Shown here: in pieces, positions 1 through 6,909 of the stretch | Position numbering within the stretch: position 1 is the first letter of the stretch | How the letters are laid out: each line of letters begins with the position of its first letter | From: Bacteroidales bacterium | GTDB lineage: Bacteria; Bacteroidota; Bacteroidia; Bacteroidales; Muribaculaceae | NCBI GenBank assembly: GCA_014800065.1 | Contig: JAAVGX010000063.1 | Location: 1-10,032, forward strand | Reading direction: 5' to 3' | Length of the DNA: 10,032 bases | The notes under the pieces: generated by a model | What the model was told of the DNA's origin: nothing | The model's database searches: none | The model's input: only the letters and a program-made list of their open reading frames with translations | Translations under genes and position numbers: made by a program

Positions 1-3
1 ATT

Positions 4-34
4 AGTGCGCAAGAGTGTAAAAAGCTTGCACACT
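4..34 (-). terminator. Possible hairpin terminator of the 58-324 gene
   Basis: Bases 4-13 and 25-34 form an inverted repeat of 10 bp around an 11-nt loop. The one mismatch (8/30) becomes a G-U wobble when read as minus-strand RNA. It lies 24 nt past the stop codon of the minus-strand gene, where a terminator would be expected. No U-tract is visible in the three bases left before the window edge, so termination itself is inferred. Confidence 0.4.
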
Positions 35-57
35 AAAGTTAAATATTGTTGAGAATA

Positions 58-324
58 TCAATAATTCTCGATTGCTTTGATGAACGGCAGGTCGGCTTCT
101 TCAAATGAGCGGAGCGGATAGCGTTCGGGAGTGGCGCTTTCGTTGGCGCCATAGCCTAAGCCGGCGCAGAAAGCGAGAGCTTGCTGTTCGGTATCGAATA
201 CTGTAGGTTGTCCAAAGTCCAGATATTCGTCAGATTCAAGGTATTCCTTGAAGCCGTCGATGTCGTCGTCAACGATAAAATTTATTGCGAGGGGGTCGGA
301 CACTACATATACTTTTACTGCCAT
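58..324 (-). CDS. Small uncharacterised acidic protein (88 aa)
   Basis: I do not recognise a named family and assign no function. The protein is acidic, with a DDDIDGF stretch near residue 21 and a C-terminal half rich in aromatic and charged residues (FDTEQQALAFCAGLGYG, then PLRSFEEADLPFIKAI). There is no signal peptide or membrane segment, so a cytosolic location is likely. The first possible start is a TTG at 330-328, but the ATG at 324-322 is preferred because it gives a normal N-terminus (MAVKVYVV) and sits about 28 nt downstream of the predicted transcription start. A Bacteroidota-type promoter lies directly upstream and a hairpin follows the stop. Together these support a real monocistronic gene rather than a chance frame. 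Confidence 0.7.
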   Translation of the reverse strand: MAVKVYVVSDPLAINFIVDDDIDGFKEYLESDEYLDFGQPTVFDTEQQALAFCAGLGYGANESATPERYPLRSFEEADLPFIKAIENY

Positions 325-357
325 ATCCAAAGAATTTTAAAGCCGTTTTTATACATA

Positions 358-388
358 CAAAATTACGTTATTTCAATGAGAAAAACAA
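358..388 (-). promoter_or_regulatory. Bacteroidota-type promoter for the small minus-strand gene
   Basis: On the minus strand, bases 365-358 read TAATTTTG, an exact match to the TAnnTTTG -7 element of Bacteroidota. A TTG at 388-386 lies 20 nt upstream, near the spacing expected for the -33 element. Transcription would begin near 351-352 and leave a short leader before the ATG at 324. Confidence 0.6.
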
Positions 389-635
389 CTATTCATGTAA
401 GGTATTTGCCTAAACTATAGTTATTTTCATCAATAACGTTATCATTTTCAGATATATTCCAACGACGTTTGGCTGTTTTGATATTATTCGCTTAATTTTT
501 CCATATTGCCGTTGGAAATAAAATCTCGCATCTCTACACCGGTCGCCCCGCCCCGGGACGGTTTCTTTTTGGTTTTTGTGCGTTAAATTTTCATAATTGA
601 AGGGCTGATATTGGGTGAGTTGTGGTTTTATGTGT
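389..635. other. Divergent intergenic region without a convincing gene
   Basis: This is AT-rich DNA between the minus-strand gene and the pullulanase promoter. The only structures I see are an 8-bp inverted repeat (TTCCAACG at 457-464, CGTTGGAA at 510-517, spacer 45 nt) and an isolated GC-rich tract at about 539-561 followed by T-rich sequence. The inverted repeat could be an operator for one of the flanking genes, but nothing supports that beyond position. Open frames here lack start signals or coding character. Confidence 0.5.
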
Positions 636-643
636 TATCTTTG
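636..643 (+). promoter_or_regulatory. -7 promoter element of the pullulanase operon
   Basis: TATCTTTG matches the Bacteroidota TAnnTTTG element exactly. The best -33 candidate is a TTG at 611-613, 22 nt upstream, which is slightly far. Transcription would start near 649-650, giving a leader of about 46 nt before the ATG at 696. This also argues against using the in-frame GTG at 615, which lies upstream of the promoter. Confidence 0.55.
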
Positions 644-695
644 TCATATAAGAATTTTTACCGTGATTCAAGATAACGACATTAACACAGACACC

Positions 696-2696
696 ATGAA
701 CAAAAAGCTCCTCAGCGCAGCGATGATTGCGACTATAGGGCTGTGCTCGCCAATGCTTCAGGCGGCCGAGCCCGACTACGCCTCATGGCCTACTTATTCC
801 GGCAATGACCTCGAACTCCTTGTTGATCAGGATGGGACTCACTTTACCCTTTGGTCACCACAAGCACAGGCCGTGAAGGTGAAAATCTATGATACAGACC
901 GAAACACCGCTCCGATTCAGACTCTTAGCATGACCAAGGCCGATAACGGTACTTGGCGTGTAAATGTGCCCGAAAAACTCTATGGGAAGTTCTACACCTT
1001 CCAAGTAACCATCGATGGTAAGGAACTCGCCGAGACACCCGGTGTGTGGGCCAAGGCCGTAGGAACCAATGGTGAGCGCGCCGCCATAATTGATTTCGCA
1101 CTCACCGACCCGCAAGGATGGGCCGAGGATAAGGGACCGGAAGTGAAATCAATAACCGATGTGGTTCTCTATGAAATGCACCATCGCGATTTCTCCATCG
1201 ACCCCTCTTCCGGAATTGTTCACAAGGGCAAATTCCTCGCTCTGACCGAACCTGCCACCACAAATCACTATGGAGAGTCAACCGGCATCGACCACCTGAA
1301 AGAACTCGGGGTGACACATGTGCATATACTGCCCTCCTACGATTATAATTCCGTGGACGAGGCGAATCTGCCGGCGAATCAGTACAACTGGGGGTATGAT
1401 CCCTTCAACTACAATGCTCCTGAAGGTTCCTACTCTACCGACCCGGCCAATCCCTCAGCCCGTGTAAAGGAAATGAAGGAGATGATCAAGGCGCTCCATG
1501 ATGCCGGAATCGGTGTGGTGATGGACGTGGTGTACAACCATACTGCCAATAACGACGATTCCAATTTCAGCCTCACCGCGCCGGGATACTACTATCGTCA
1601 CCGACCTGACGGCTCTTATTCCGATGCTTCAGGCTGCGGAAACGAAACTGCTTCCGAACGCCAACAGATGAGCGATTTCATCGTTAATTCCGTGAAATAC
1701 TGGGCTGATGAATATCATATCGACGGGTTCCGCTTCGACCTTATGGCAATCCACGACACCGAAACAATGAACCGCGTGGCTGCCGAACTCAAAAAAATTA
1801 ACCCCTCGATCTTCGTGTATGGTGAAGGGTGGACGGCCGGTGACTCTCCCCTGCCCGTTGAACACCGTGCCCTGAAGGAAAATGTTGCGAAGATGGATGG
1901 TATTGCGGTGTTCTCCGACGATATTCGCGATGCCGTGAAAGGTCATTACAGCAATGCTTCCGCGCGCGGATTCGTAACGAACGCTCCGGGCAACGAAGAG
2001 ACAGTCAAAATCGGTATTGTGGCTTCCACAGCCCATCCTCAAGTGGACTATTCCAAAGGAAATAACTCAAAATTTCCCTATGCCACATCCCCTCAACAGA
2101 TTATTAATTATGTAAGTTGCCACGATGACCTCTCTTTGACCGACAAACTGGACAAATCCATGCCCGGCAGCACTGAGGCCGAGCGTCAGCGCGCCGCTCG
2201 TCTGGCTCAGACCATCGTGTTTACTTCTCAGGGTACGCCATTCATGTTCACCGGTGAGGAAGTGTTCCGCAATAAGAAAGGCGTACACAATTCCTACAAA
2301 TCGCCCGACAGTATCAATGCCATCAACTGGGACCTCAAGCACACAAATGCCGACCAGTTCAACTACTACAAGGAGCTGATTCGCCTGCGTAAAGAGCACC
2401 CTGCATTCCGAATGACCACCGCCGACGAGATTGCCCGCAACATCGTTTTCGACAAAATCACTTCGCCAAACGTCATTTCTTATTCCATTAAGAATAACGC
2501 CAATGGCGACGAATTCAAGGAGATAAAACTGGTGTTCAACGGTTCGGACATTCCCTTTGTAGCTAAGGTTCCGAAGGGCGACTGGATTGTGCTTGCTCGC
2601 GACGGCCAAATCAAAGCCGACGGACTTGACTCTTCTAAAGGTGGCTCCGTTGTAGTAGAACCCACCTCCGCTCTGATTTTAGCTCGTAAAAAATAA
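696..2696 (+). CDS. pulA: Exported type I pullulanase (GH13 debranching enzyme)
   Basis: Hydrolyses alpha-1,6 branch points in pullulan, glycogen-like or starch-derived oligosaccharides. Numbering is from the ATG at 696 (666 aa). A signal peptide (K3-K4, hydrophobic core to about residue 20, cleavage near LQA-AEP at 23/24) predicts export to the periplasm. An N-terminal E-set/CBM48-like domain follows (TLWSPQAQAVKVKIYD), then the GH13 barrel. The diagnostic type I motif YNWGYDP is at 230-236. Conserved GH13 regions are DVVYNH (277-282), GFRFDL with nucleophile D348, YGEGW with acid/base E377, and CHDD with H476-D477. All catalytic residues are present and the C-terminal beta domain looks complete. 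The ATG at 696 is preferred over the in-frame GTG at 615 because it starts exactly at the signal peptide and lies downstream of the promoter. It is probably co-transcribed with the CMD-cupin gene. No susC/susD genes are adjacent. Confidence 0.95.
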   Translation: MNKKLLSAAMIATIGLCSPMLQAAEPDYASWPTYSGNDLELLVDQDGTHFTLWSPQAQAVKVKIYDTDRNTAPIQTLSMTKADNGTWRVNVPEKLYGKFYTFQVTIDGKELAETPGVWAKAVGTNGERAAIIDFALTDPQGWAEDKGPEVKSITDVVLYEMHHRDFSIDPSSGIVHKGKFLALTEPATTNHYGESTGIDHLKELGVTHVHILPSYDYNSVDEANLPANQYNWGYDPFNYNAPEGSYSTDPANPSARVKEMKEMIKALHDAGIGVVMDVVYNHTANNDDSNFSLTAPGYYYRHRPDGSYSDASGCGNETASERQQMSDFIVNSVKYWADEYHIDGFRFDLMAIHDTETMNRVAAELKKINPSIFVYGEGWTAGDSPLPVEHRALKENVAKMDGIAVFSDDIRDAVKGHYSNASARGFVTNAPGNEETVKIGIVASTAHPQVDYSKGNNSKFPYATSPQQIINYVSCHDDLSLTDKLDKSMPGSTEAERQRAARLAQTIVFTSQGTPFMFTGEEVFRNKKGVHNSYKSPDSINAINWDLKHTNADQFNYYKELIRLRKEHPAFRMTTADEIARNIVFDKITSPNVISYSIKNNANGDEFKEIKLVFNGSDIPFVAKVPKGDWIVLARDGQIKADGLDSSKGGSVVVEPTSALILARKK

Positions 2697-2711
2697 TAGA
2701 CACTTACTTGA

Positions 2712-3530
2712 ATGAAACGTATTATTGCCTCATTTATAGTTGGTATATTCACAATAACTCCACTTATGGCACAACAGAAAATCATACAAACTGCAGGACG
2801 TGAGCAACTTGGCGAATTTGCACCCGAATTTGCCCATCTGAACGATGACATCTTGTTTGGCGAAGTATGGAGCCGAAATGACCTCCTTTCGCTGCGCGAT
2901 CGTAGCCTTGTGACTATTACATCGCTCATTTCGCAAGGTATCACCGATTCCTCTCTGACCTTCCATCTTCAAGAAGCAAAGAAGAATGGTATTACACGAA
3001 CAGAAATTGCTGAAATACTGACCCATGTAGCCTTCTACGCAGGTTGGCCCAAGGCCTGGGCTGCCTTCCGACTTGCAAAGGATGTCTGGTCCGACGACAT
3101 CAAGGGCGAATCGGCAAAAGATGAATTTGCCCGTTCAATGATTTTCCCAATCGGAGAACCCAACACCGCTTATGCTCAATACTTCATCGGCAACAGCTAT
3201 CTGGCACAGGTTTCTTCCGAGCAAATTCCTTTTGCCAATGTAACTTTCGAACCCGGTTGTCGCAACAACTGGCATATCCACAAAGCCGAAAAAGGCGGCG
3301 GCCAAATGCTGGTGGGCGTGGCCGGTCGTGGTTGGTACCAAGAGGAAGGAAAACCTGCGGTTGAAATTCTTCCGGGTACGGTAATCAACATTCCTGCAAA
3401 TGTGAAACACTGGCACGGAGCGGCTAAGAACTCCTGGTTTGCCCATCTGGCTTTCTCCGTTCCGGGTGAAACAACCGAGAATGTGTGGCTCGAACCCGTA
3501 TCCGACCAGGAATACAACAAGCTCCCCTAA
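2712..3530 (+). CDS. Exported carboxymuconolactone-decarboxylase-like/cupin fusion protein
   Basis: Two small domains are joined in a 272-aa protein behind a signal peptide (hydrophobic segment about residues 4-18, cleavage near LMA-QQ at 20/21). The first (about 30-125) matches the CMD/AhpD fold, including the helix EILTHVAFYAGWPKAWAAF with H105. It lacks the CxxC pair of AhpD-type peroxidases; the only cysteine lies in the cupin. The second (about 165-255) is a cupin with metal-binding motif H188-I-H190 plus E193, and second-motif residues KHWHG (H233, H235). Such fusions are usually annotated as CMD family proteins with a cupin domain, and the substrate is unknown. The gene starts 15 nt after pulA and ends before a terminator, so the two probably form one operon. 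A metabolic link to glucan degradation is not evident from the sequence. Confidence 0.88.
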   Translation: MKRIIASFIVGIFTITPLMAQQKIIQTAGREQLGEFAPEFAHLNDDILFGEVWSRNDLLSLRDRSLVTITSLISQGITDSSLTFHLQEAKKNGITRTEIAEILTHVAFYAGWPKAWAAFRLAKDVWSDDIKGESAKDEFARSMIFPIGEPNTAYAQYFIGNSYLAQVSSEQIPFANVTFEPGCRNNWHIHKAEKGGGQMLVGVAGRGWYQEEGKPAVEILPGTVINIPANVKHWHGAAKNSWFAHLAFSVPGETTENVWLEPVSDQEYNKLP

Positions 3531-3551
3531 AGACGATCCGTTACCAAATAC

Positions 3552-3588
3552 AATCGCTTCAGCCAAGCCAAGGTTGAAGCGATTTTTC
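3552..3588 (+). terminator. Intrinsic terminator closing the pulA operon
   Basis: A perfect 10-bp stem (AATCGCTTCA at 3552-3561, TGAAGCGATT at 3575-3584) with a 13-nt loop runs into a T-tract at 3583-3587. It lies 21 nt after the CMD-cupin stop and separates that operon from the accessory cluster. Confidence 0.85.
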
Positions 3589-3682
3589 TGTTTTAAGACT
3601 TTATTTGCGGACTGATAAATCCGAGTAGCCAAAATGTCAATAATTGATACTATAATTAGATTATATTTTATATATCAAACCC

Positions 3683-3713
3683 TTGCATTGATTAAAAAAT
3701 TTCCATATTTTTG
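3683..3713 (+). promoter_or_regulatory. Bacteroidota-type promoter of the MTase-like/ART/NADAR cluster
   Basis: TATTTTTG at 3706-3713 matches TAnnTTTG exactly, and a TTG at 3683-3685 lies 20 nt upstream as a -33 element. Transcription would start near 3719, about 15 nt before the ATG at 3734. I find no equally good promoter before the second gene of the cluster, which supports one main transcript. The surrounding 3600-3705 is strongly AT-rich and holds no gene. Confidence 0.65.
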
Positions 3714-3733
3714 CATTACAAAAATTGAAGTCC

Positions 3734-4618
3734 ATGAAAATAGTATATGATTATCGCTTAACCCCACAGGAAATGGCTGATGCAGCCGGTGTATCTTTAA
3801 CTATTGTACGCAATTTCCTGCAGCGTAACAAGGATGTCCACTACAGGGAAGATCGGGCCAAGTACCTCAAAGCACTGGTTGGCGAGTATTTTAGAAACAA
3901 CCCGGATGTTAATATTGATAAGGCTGTCAAAGATTTGAGATTGTCTCGCCCAACCATTAAGAAATACCTTTCTCAAAAGGAAACTTCCCCCAAGAAAGTG
4001 GCTAAGAAAAGTGGTGTGAAGCGCGGACTATCAGTCGGAAATTCTGACGCTGAGGTTTTGAGGAATATCTTAGATATCCATTTTCCTAAAAAAATAACGT
4101 TCGATTGTGATCTTACCTTTGGCGACGGAAAATTTTATTCGGGAGGTTTGAAGGTTCCGCCCCATCGCTACGATAAGAACAAACATGGAGCACATGGATC
4201 GAAAAAGTACCCTGCACTTCCGCTGGACGATGCATTTAATTTACCGGACGCATGCTTTGAATCGGTGGTGATTGACCTTCCCGTTTCGATTGACCACACA
4301 TCGTCCGATACAGACTCATTTGAGTCGCTGAGCAAGATGTTCGAATCCTATAAAGAGATGCTCGCGCTTGCGTACCGTCTCCTCAAAGCCGGTGGCCGTG
4401 TGGTTTTCAAGACAACCGACTTCGTGCTGCGCCACGAAAGCAGCATATCACAAATAAGCGAAGTTTGGGCTACCGACTATGCGATTGAAAAGGCTTTGAA
4501 TTTAGGCTTTGAATTTACCGACAGGTTCATTCTGGCTCAACACAGATATTTGGCTACCGGCTCCACCAGGGTTCGAACGGGACTCAAACACGGTTACTTC
4601 CTTATTTTCACTAAGTAG
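3734..4618 (+). CDS. HTH plus degenerate DNA-methyltransferase-like protein, copy 1
   Basis: A 294-aa protein with two predicted helix-turn-helix segments (about residues 7-28, TPQEMADAAGVSLTIVRNFL, and 60-80, DKAVKDLRLSRPTIKKYL), a lysine-rich linker and a Rossmann methyltransferase-like core (about 120-294). The core has a motif I-like DCDLTFGDGKFY at 124-135, a motif IV position reading VVIDLPVSID (D181-L182-P183-V184), then AYRLLKAGGRVVFK and a C-terminal YFLIF strand. This layout resembles phage and bacterial N6-adenine-type class I methyltransferases that carry DPPY/F here. Loss of the second proline and the aromatic residue makes ordinary base methylation doubtful, so DNA binding or sensing is possible (inference). 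The ATG at 3734 is preferred to a TTG at 3725 because the N-terminus then aligns with the downstream paralog. The stop codon lies inside the left arm of a 21-bp inverted repeat. Confidence 0.75.
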   Translation: MKIVYDYRLTPQEMADAAGVSLTIVRNFLQRNKDVHYREDRAKYLKALVGEYFRNNPDVNIDKAVKDLRLSRPTIKKYLSQKETSPKKVAKKSGVKRGLSVGNSDAEVLRNILDIHFPKKITFDCDLTFGDGKFYSGGLKVPPHRYDKNKHGAHGSKKYPALPLDDAFNLPDACFESVVIDLPVSIDHTSSDTDSFESLSKMFESYKEMLALAYRLLKAGGRVVFKTTDFVLRHESSISQISEVWATDYAIEKALNLGFEFTDRFILAQHRYLATGSTRVRTGLKHGYFLIFTK

Positions 4619-4796
4619 CTCTTAGAAATTAGTTTAAATTGAAGTAATATATAGTTGCTATGCTTCTTTTCGGCTTTTTTGCTGTCTTTGAAATTGTTCA
4701 TCAGTCGTTTAGCTCGCTAAACTCCATCTTCTCAATTCCAAATCCAGTCAAAAAATTCTCGAAAATAAGTCATAGCTAATTTCTAAGAGCTACTTA
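4612..4796. repeat. Perfect 21-bp inverted repeat around 143 nt
   Basis: The left arm (4612-4632) is the exact reverse complement of the right arm (4776-4796); the shared core reads TAGCTCTTAGAAATTAG on the left. The left arm contains the TAG stop of the first MTase-like gene, and the right arm ends 13 nt before the ATG of the second. The spacer holds no credible ORF but contains a further 7-bp hairpin (GTTTAGC at 4707-4713, GCTAAAC at 4716-4722). No flanking target-site duplication is visible. In RNA the arms would form a long stem linking the end of one gene to the leader of the next. Translational control, a processed small RNA or a MITE-like insertion are all possible. Confidence 0.8.
4707..4722 (+). 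other. Short hairpin inside the inverted-repeat spacer
   Basis: GTTTAGC and GCTAAAC are perfect 7-bp arms around a 2-nt loop (more realistically 6 bp with a 4-nt loop). It lies within the 143-nt spacer, so the whole 4612-4796 segment could fold as a long outer stem with an internal hairpin. No T-tract follows, so it is not an intrinsic terminator. Confidence 0.5.
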
Positions 4797-4809
4797 AAAA
4801 TAAGTTCAT

Positions 4810-6303
4810 ATGAGTAAGATTAAATACGATCCCAATCTTTCTATAGAGGAAATTAGTAAGAACTCCGGTGTTCAACCGTCGGCAGTAAGAAAATATATCC
4901 GGGAGCGGTTCATTGACCGTGAGTACGAGTCACAGCTCATAAAATTTCGTCGTGTCCAGCAATATTTCAGGGACCACGACGCAAGCAATACCGAAGCAGC
5001 CGAGGCCTTGGGCCCGGGATATTCCCGTAACACGGTGAAGAAGTACCGCAATAAAGAAAATGAGCCAAAACCCAAAAGACTTTTATACAATTCGAATATA
5101 GACAGTTCGAATTCCAATGCGATGGTTGCAACAGTATCGGATGATGATTCGCGGATATTGAATTTTATCCTTCAAGAGATTCAAGAAGATCGTTTTGATT
5201 GCGATTTAACCTTCTCTAAAGGTGATTTTTATAGAAATGGCATTGCATATCCCCGAATGTGTTTCGACCTCTATCCAAACCAGCCGACCGACCTGTTAGC
5301 GGCTCCCGAAGTGCACCCGCTTGAAGAAGGTTATGAAATTCCCGATAATTCGCTTGCATCCGTTGTGATAGATCTTCCTCAGAGCATCAACGAAAATGGC
5401 CAAAACGGACCCGATTCATTTCAAAGCATCCGGCACCTGGCCTTATCCTATTATCAGATGCTTAAACTCGCTTACAGAAAACTCCGCTATTCATCTCCGT
5501 TTGCACCCGGAGGCCGACTTATCGTAAAAGTAGGCGACATAATGTGGAACGGGAAAATGATTTGGATGTCCAAGATCGTTACCGAACTCGCAACCGGTTA
5601 CCTGACGGACATCAGTTCTCCGGTATATGACGAACTGACGAAGGAGGCAGAGGCTCGAGGGGCAGATGTTGATGATGAGTTTCCTCTCTTTGACTTAGAA
5701 CTGGTCAACAAGTACGTACACACTTACGACCCCGAGAGTATCCCTGACAATGTTGCCCAAGGACATGCCATAAAAGCTCACGATTTCTTCCTCGTTTTCA
5801 AAAAACGAGAAGAGGACTGCGACACTTTCTATTATGGAACAGATTCCAACCCCGAGGATAAAGGGCAAATCCTGTCGGAGTGGGCTCGAACACCGCTTGG
5901 TCCCAAGTTGGTTGCAAGAAAATCGCAAGCGAAGGGAGCGAATATCATCGAGGTTAAAGTACCCAAGAAAATGCCCTTCAATCATCTGGTGTATGGTCAT
6001 GAGCTGCAAGATGTTATCAAAATACGTCTTCTGCAAGAACTGAAATCGTTCGATTCTTCTGTACTGGCTATTCCGAGATATGCTTGCGAAAATGGCGAAA
6101 AGCTCCTGAAATATCTTAAAGACGTAATCTACGATAAGCTCACAAAAGAAAAACGGGGTTTACCTTCTGAAGTGAAGCATGAATTGGTAGAGATACTTCG
6201 AAAGAGCGGAATCAAATTTATCCAAGAAGACCCGGAGTCAACCCGGTATCATCCCTACGAAAGTTCCCGCATAATAATTGATTTGGACTCTGTAACTTTC
6301 TGA
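4810..6303 (+). CDS. HTH plus degenerate DNA-methyltransferase-like protein, copy 2, with C-terminal extension
   Basis: A 497-aa divergent paralog of the preceding protein. The N-terminus again has two HTH-like segments (about 10-35, SIEEISKNSGVQPSAVRKYI, and 58-80, TEAAEALGPGYSRNTVKKY). The core (about 125-332) contains FDCDLTFSKGDFY (129-141), where the first glycine of the FxGxG loop is S136. The motif IV position reads VVIDLPQSIN (D188-L189-P190-Q191), followed by AYRKLRY, GGRLIVKVGD and a final HDFFLVFKK (324-332). As in copy 1, DPPY is absent, but the substituted DLPxSI is shared, which suggests selection for a different activity rather than decay. Residues 333-497 form an extra, mostly polar domain with IPRYAC and a helical KYLKDVIYDKLTKEKRG segment that I cannot assign. 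The start is supported by the alignment with copy 1. The next gene begins 21 nt downstream. Confidence 0.75.
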   Translation: MSKIKYDPNLSIEEISKNSGVQPSAVRKYIRERFIDREYESQLIKFRRVQQYFRDHDASNTEAAEALGPGYSRNTVKKYRNKENEPKPKRLLYNSNIDSSNSNAMVATVSDDDSRILNFILQEIQEDRFDCDLTFSKGDFYRNGIAYPRMCFDLYPNQPTDLLAAPEVHPLEEGYEIPDNSLASVVIDLPQSINENGQNGPDSFQSIRHLALSYYQMLKLAYRKLRYSSPFAPGGRLIVKVGDIMWNGKMIWMSKIVTELATGYLTDISSPVYDELTKEAEARGADVDDEFPLFDLELVNKYVHTYDPESIPDNVAQGHAIKAHDFFLVFKKREEDCDTFYYGTDSNPEDKGQILSEWARTPLGPKLVARKSQAKGANIIEVKVPKKMPFNHLVYGHELQDVIKIRLLQELKSFDSSVLAIPRYACENGEKLLKYLKDVIYDKLTKEKRGLPSEVKHELVEILRKSGIKFIQEDPESTRYHPYESSRIIIDLDSVTF

Positions 6304-6324
6304 TCCTAAAAACACTACATAAAT

Positions 6325-6909
6325 ATGAATGACGAAATTTACTATCACGGTTCAGGCTCGCTGTTTACATCCTTTGACCTGACGCATGCACTGGAGGGCG
6401 ATGGCAAAATGAAATTCGGCTATGGCGTTTATGTTACCTCCGCTTACCCATCAGCAGCCCGCTATTCTGCCGCTAATGATGAATGGAGCAAGCATTATGT
6501 ATTCACTATAGCCGTACCGGCCAAAACCGACGACAACTATATCGCCTTCAAGAAACCGGTTTCTCACGCAATTATTGCCCGAGCAGAATCGGCACTCCAA
6601 ACCACATTTCCGGCCAAAGCGACTGCCGACGGAAAAGACTTCAGAAAATTTCTTGCCAAGCATTTCGCACCCAAGGATGTGTCCGACAAGAAAGCCGCCA
6701 CAATCGAAGGTGAACGTCTGGCCTCGTTGTTTCTGGTTTCAATAGGTGTCGAATTTATTGAATGGCCTTATAATTGGAAGAATCCCGAAGCAGGCCAAAA
6801 CCGTGCAATCCTGGATGACAAGAAAGTCAAGATACTTCAAGTTGATGCAATAGAACTTGACCACAAGAAGAACCTCATCCCTGACTCGGTACAAAAAATA
6901 GAGCTATGA
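6325..6909 (+). CDS. ADP-ribosyltransferase-like protein (candidate toxin or DNA modifier)
   Basis: A 194-aa protein whose N-terminus fits the ART/PARP-like fold. YYHGS (H8) occupies the NAD-binding first motif, then FTSFDL. FGYGVYVTS (31-39) with SAARYS and Y47 matches the second motif, GxGxYxT followed by A-x-x-Y. WPYN (148-151) and GQNRAILDDKKVKIL (157-171) resemble the last strand of the ART-PolyVal/DUF3990-like groups. The third catalytic residue, normally E or Q, cannot be fixed by eye; Q158 or a nearby glutamate are candidates. Such enzymes transfer ADP-ribose from NAD to protein, DNA or RNA, and the target here is unknown. There is no signal peptide, so it acts in the cytoplasm. The stop codon overlaps the start of the NADAR gene (ATGA), suggesting translational coupling with a protein able to reverse the modification. 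The ART call rests on motif pattern and context only. Confidence 0.65.
   Translation: MNDEIYYHGSGSLFTSFDLTHALEGDGKMKFGYGVYVTSAYPSAARYSAANDEWSKHYVFTIAVPAKTDDNYIAFKKPVSHAIIARAESALQTTFPAKATADGKDFRKFLAKHFAPKDVSDKKAATIEGERLASLFLVSIGVEFIEWPYNWKNPEAGQNRAILDDKKVKILQVDAIELDHKKNLIPDSVQKIEL

Noticed and set aside
181..420. Plus-strand frame overlapping the small minus-strand gene
   Set aside because: It has no promoter, and the minus-strand gene has both a promoter and a more protein-like composition.
539..575. GC-rich tract followed by T-rich run as an intrinsic terminator
   Set aside because: The complementary halves leave no room for a loop and include a mismatch, and no gene ends upstream on the plus strand.
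615..695. N-terminal extension of the pullulanase from the GTG at 615
   Set aside because: It would place 27 residues ahead of a textbook signal peptide and begins upstream of the TATCTTTG promoter element.
744..746. Lipoprotein cysteine in the pullulanase signal peptide (C17)
   Set aside because: The residues before the cysteine (I-G-L) do not fit a lipobox, and a signal peptidase I site follows at 23/24.
2067..2609. Long open frame antisense to the pullulanase
   Set aside because: It overlaps a clearly real GH13 gene, has no promoter or family motifs, and is explained by the codon usage of the sense gene. The same applies to the antisense frames at 1629-2042, 2480-2944 and 3135-3632.
4612..4796. 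Retron-like msr/msd RNA suggested by long terminal inverted repeats
   Set aside because: No reverse transcriptase is encoded anywhere in the window, and the arms overlap a coding stop codon. The structure alone is not enough.
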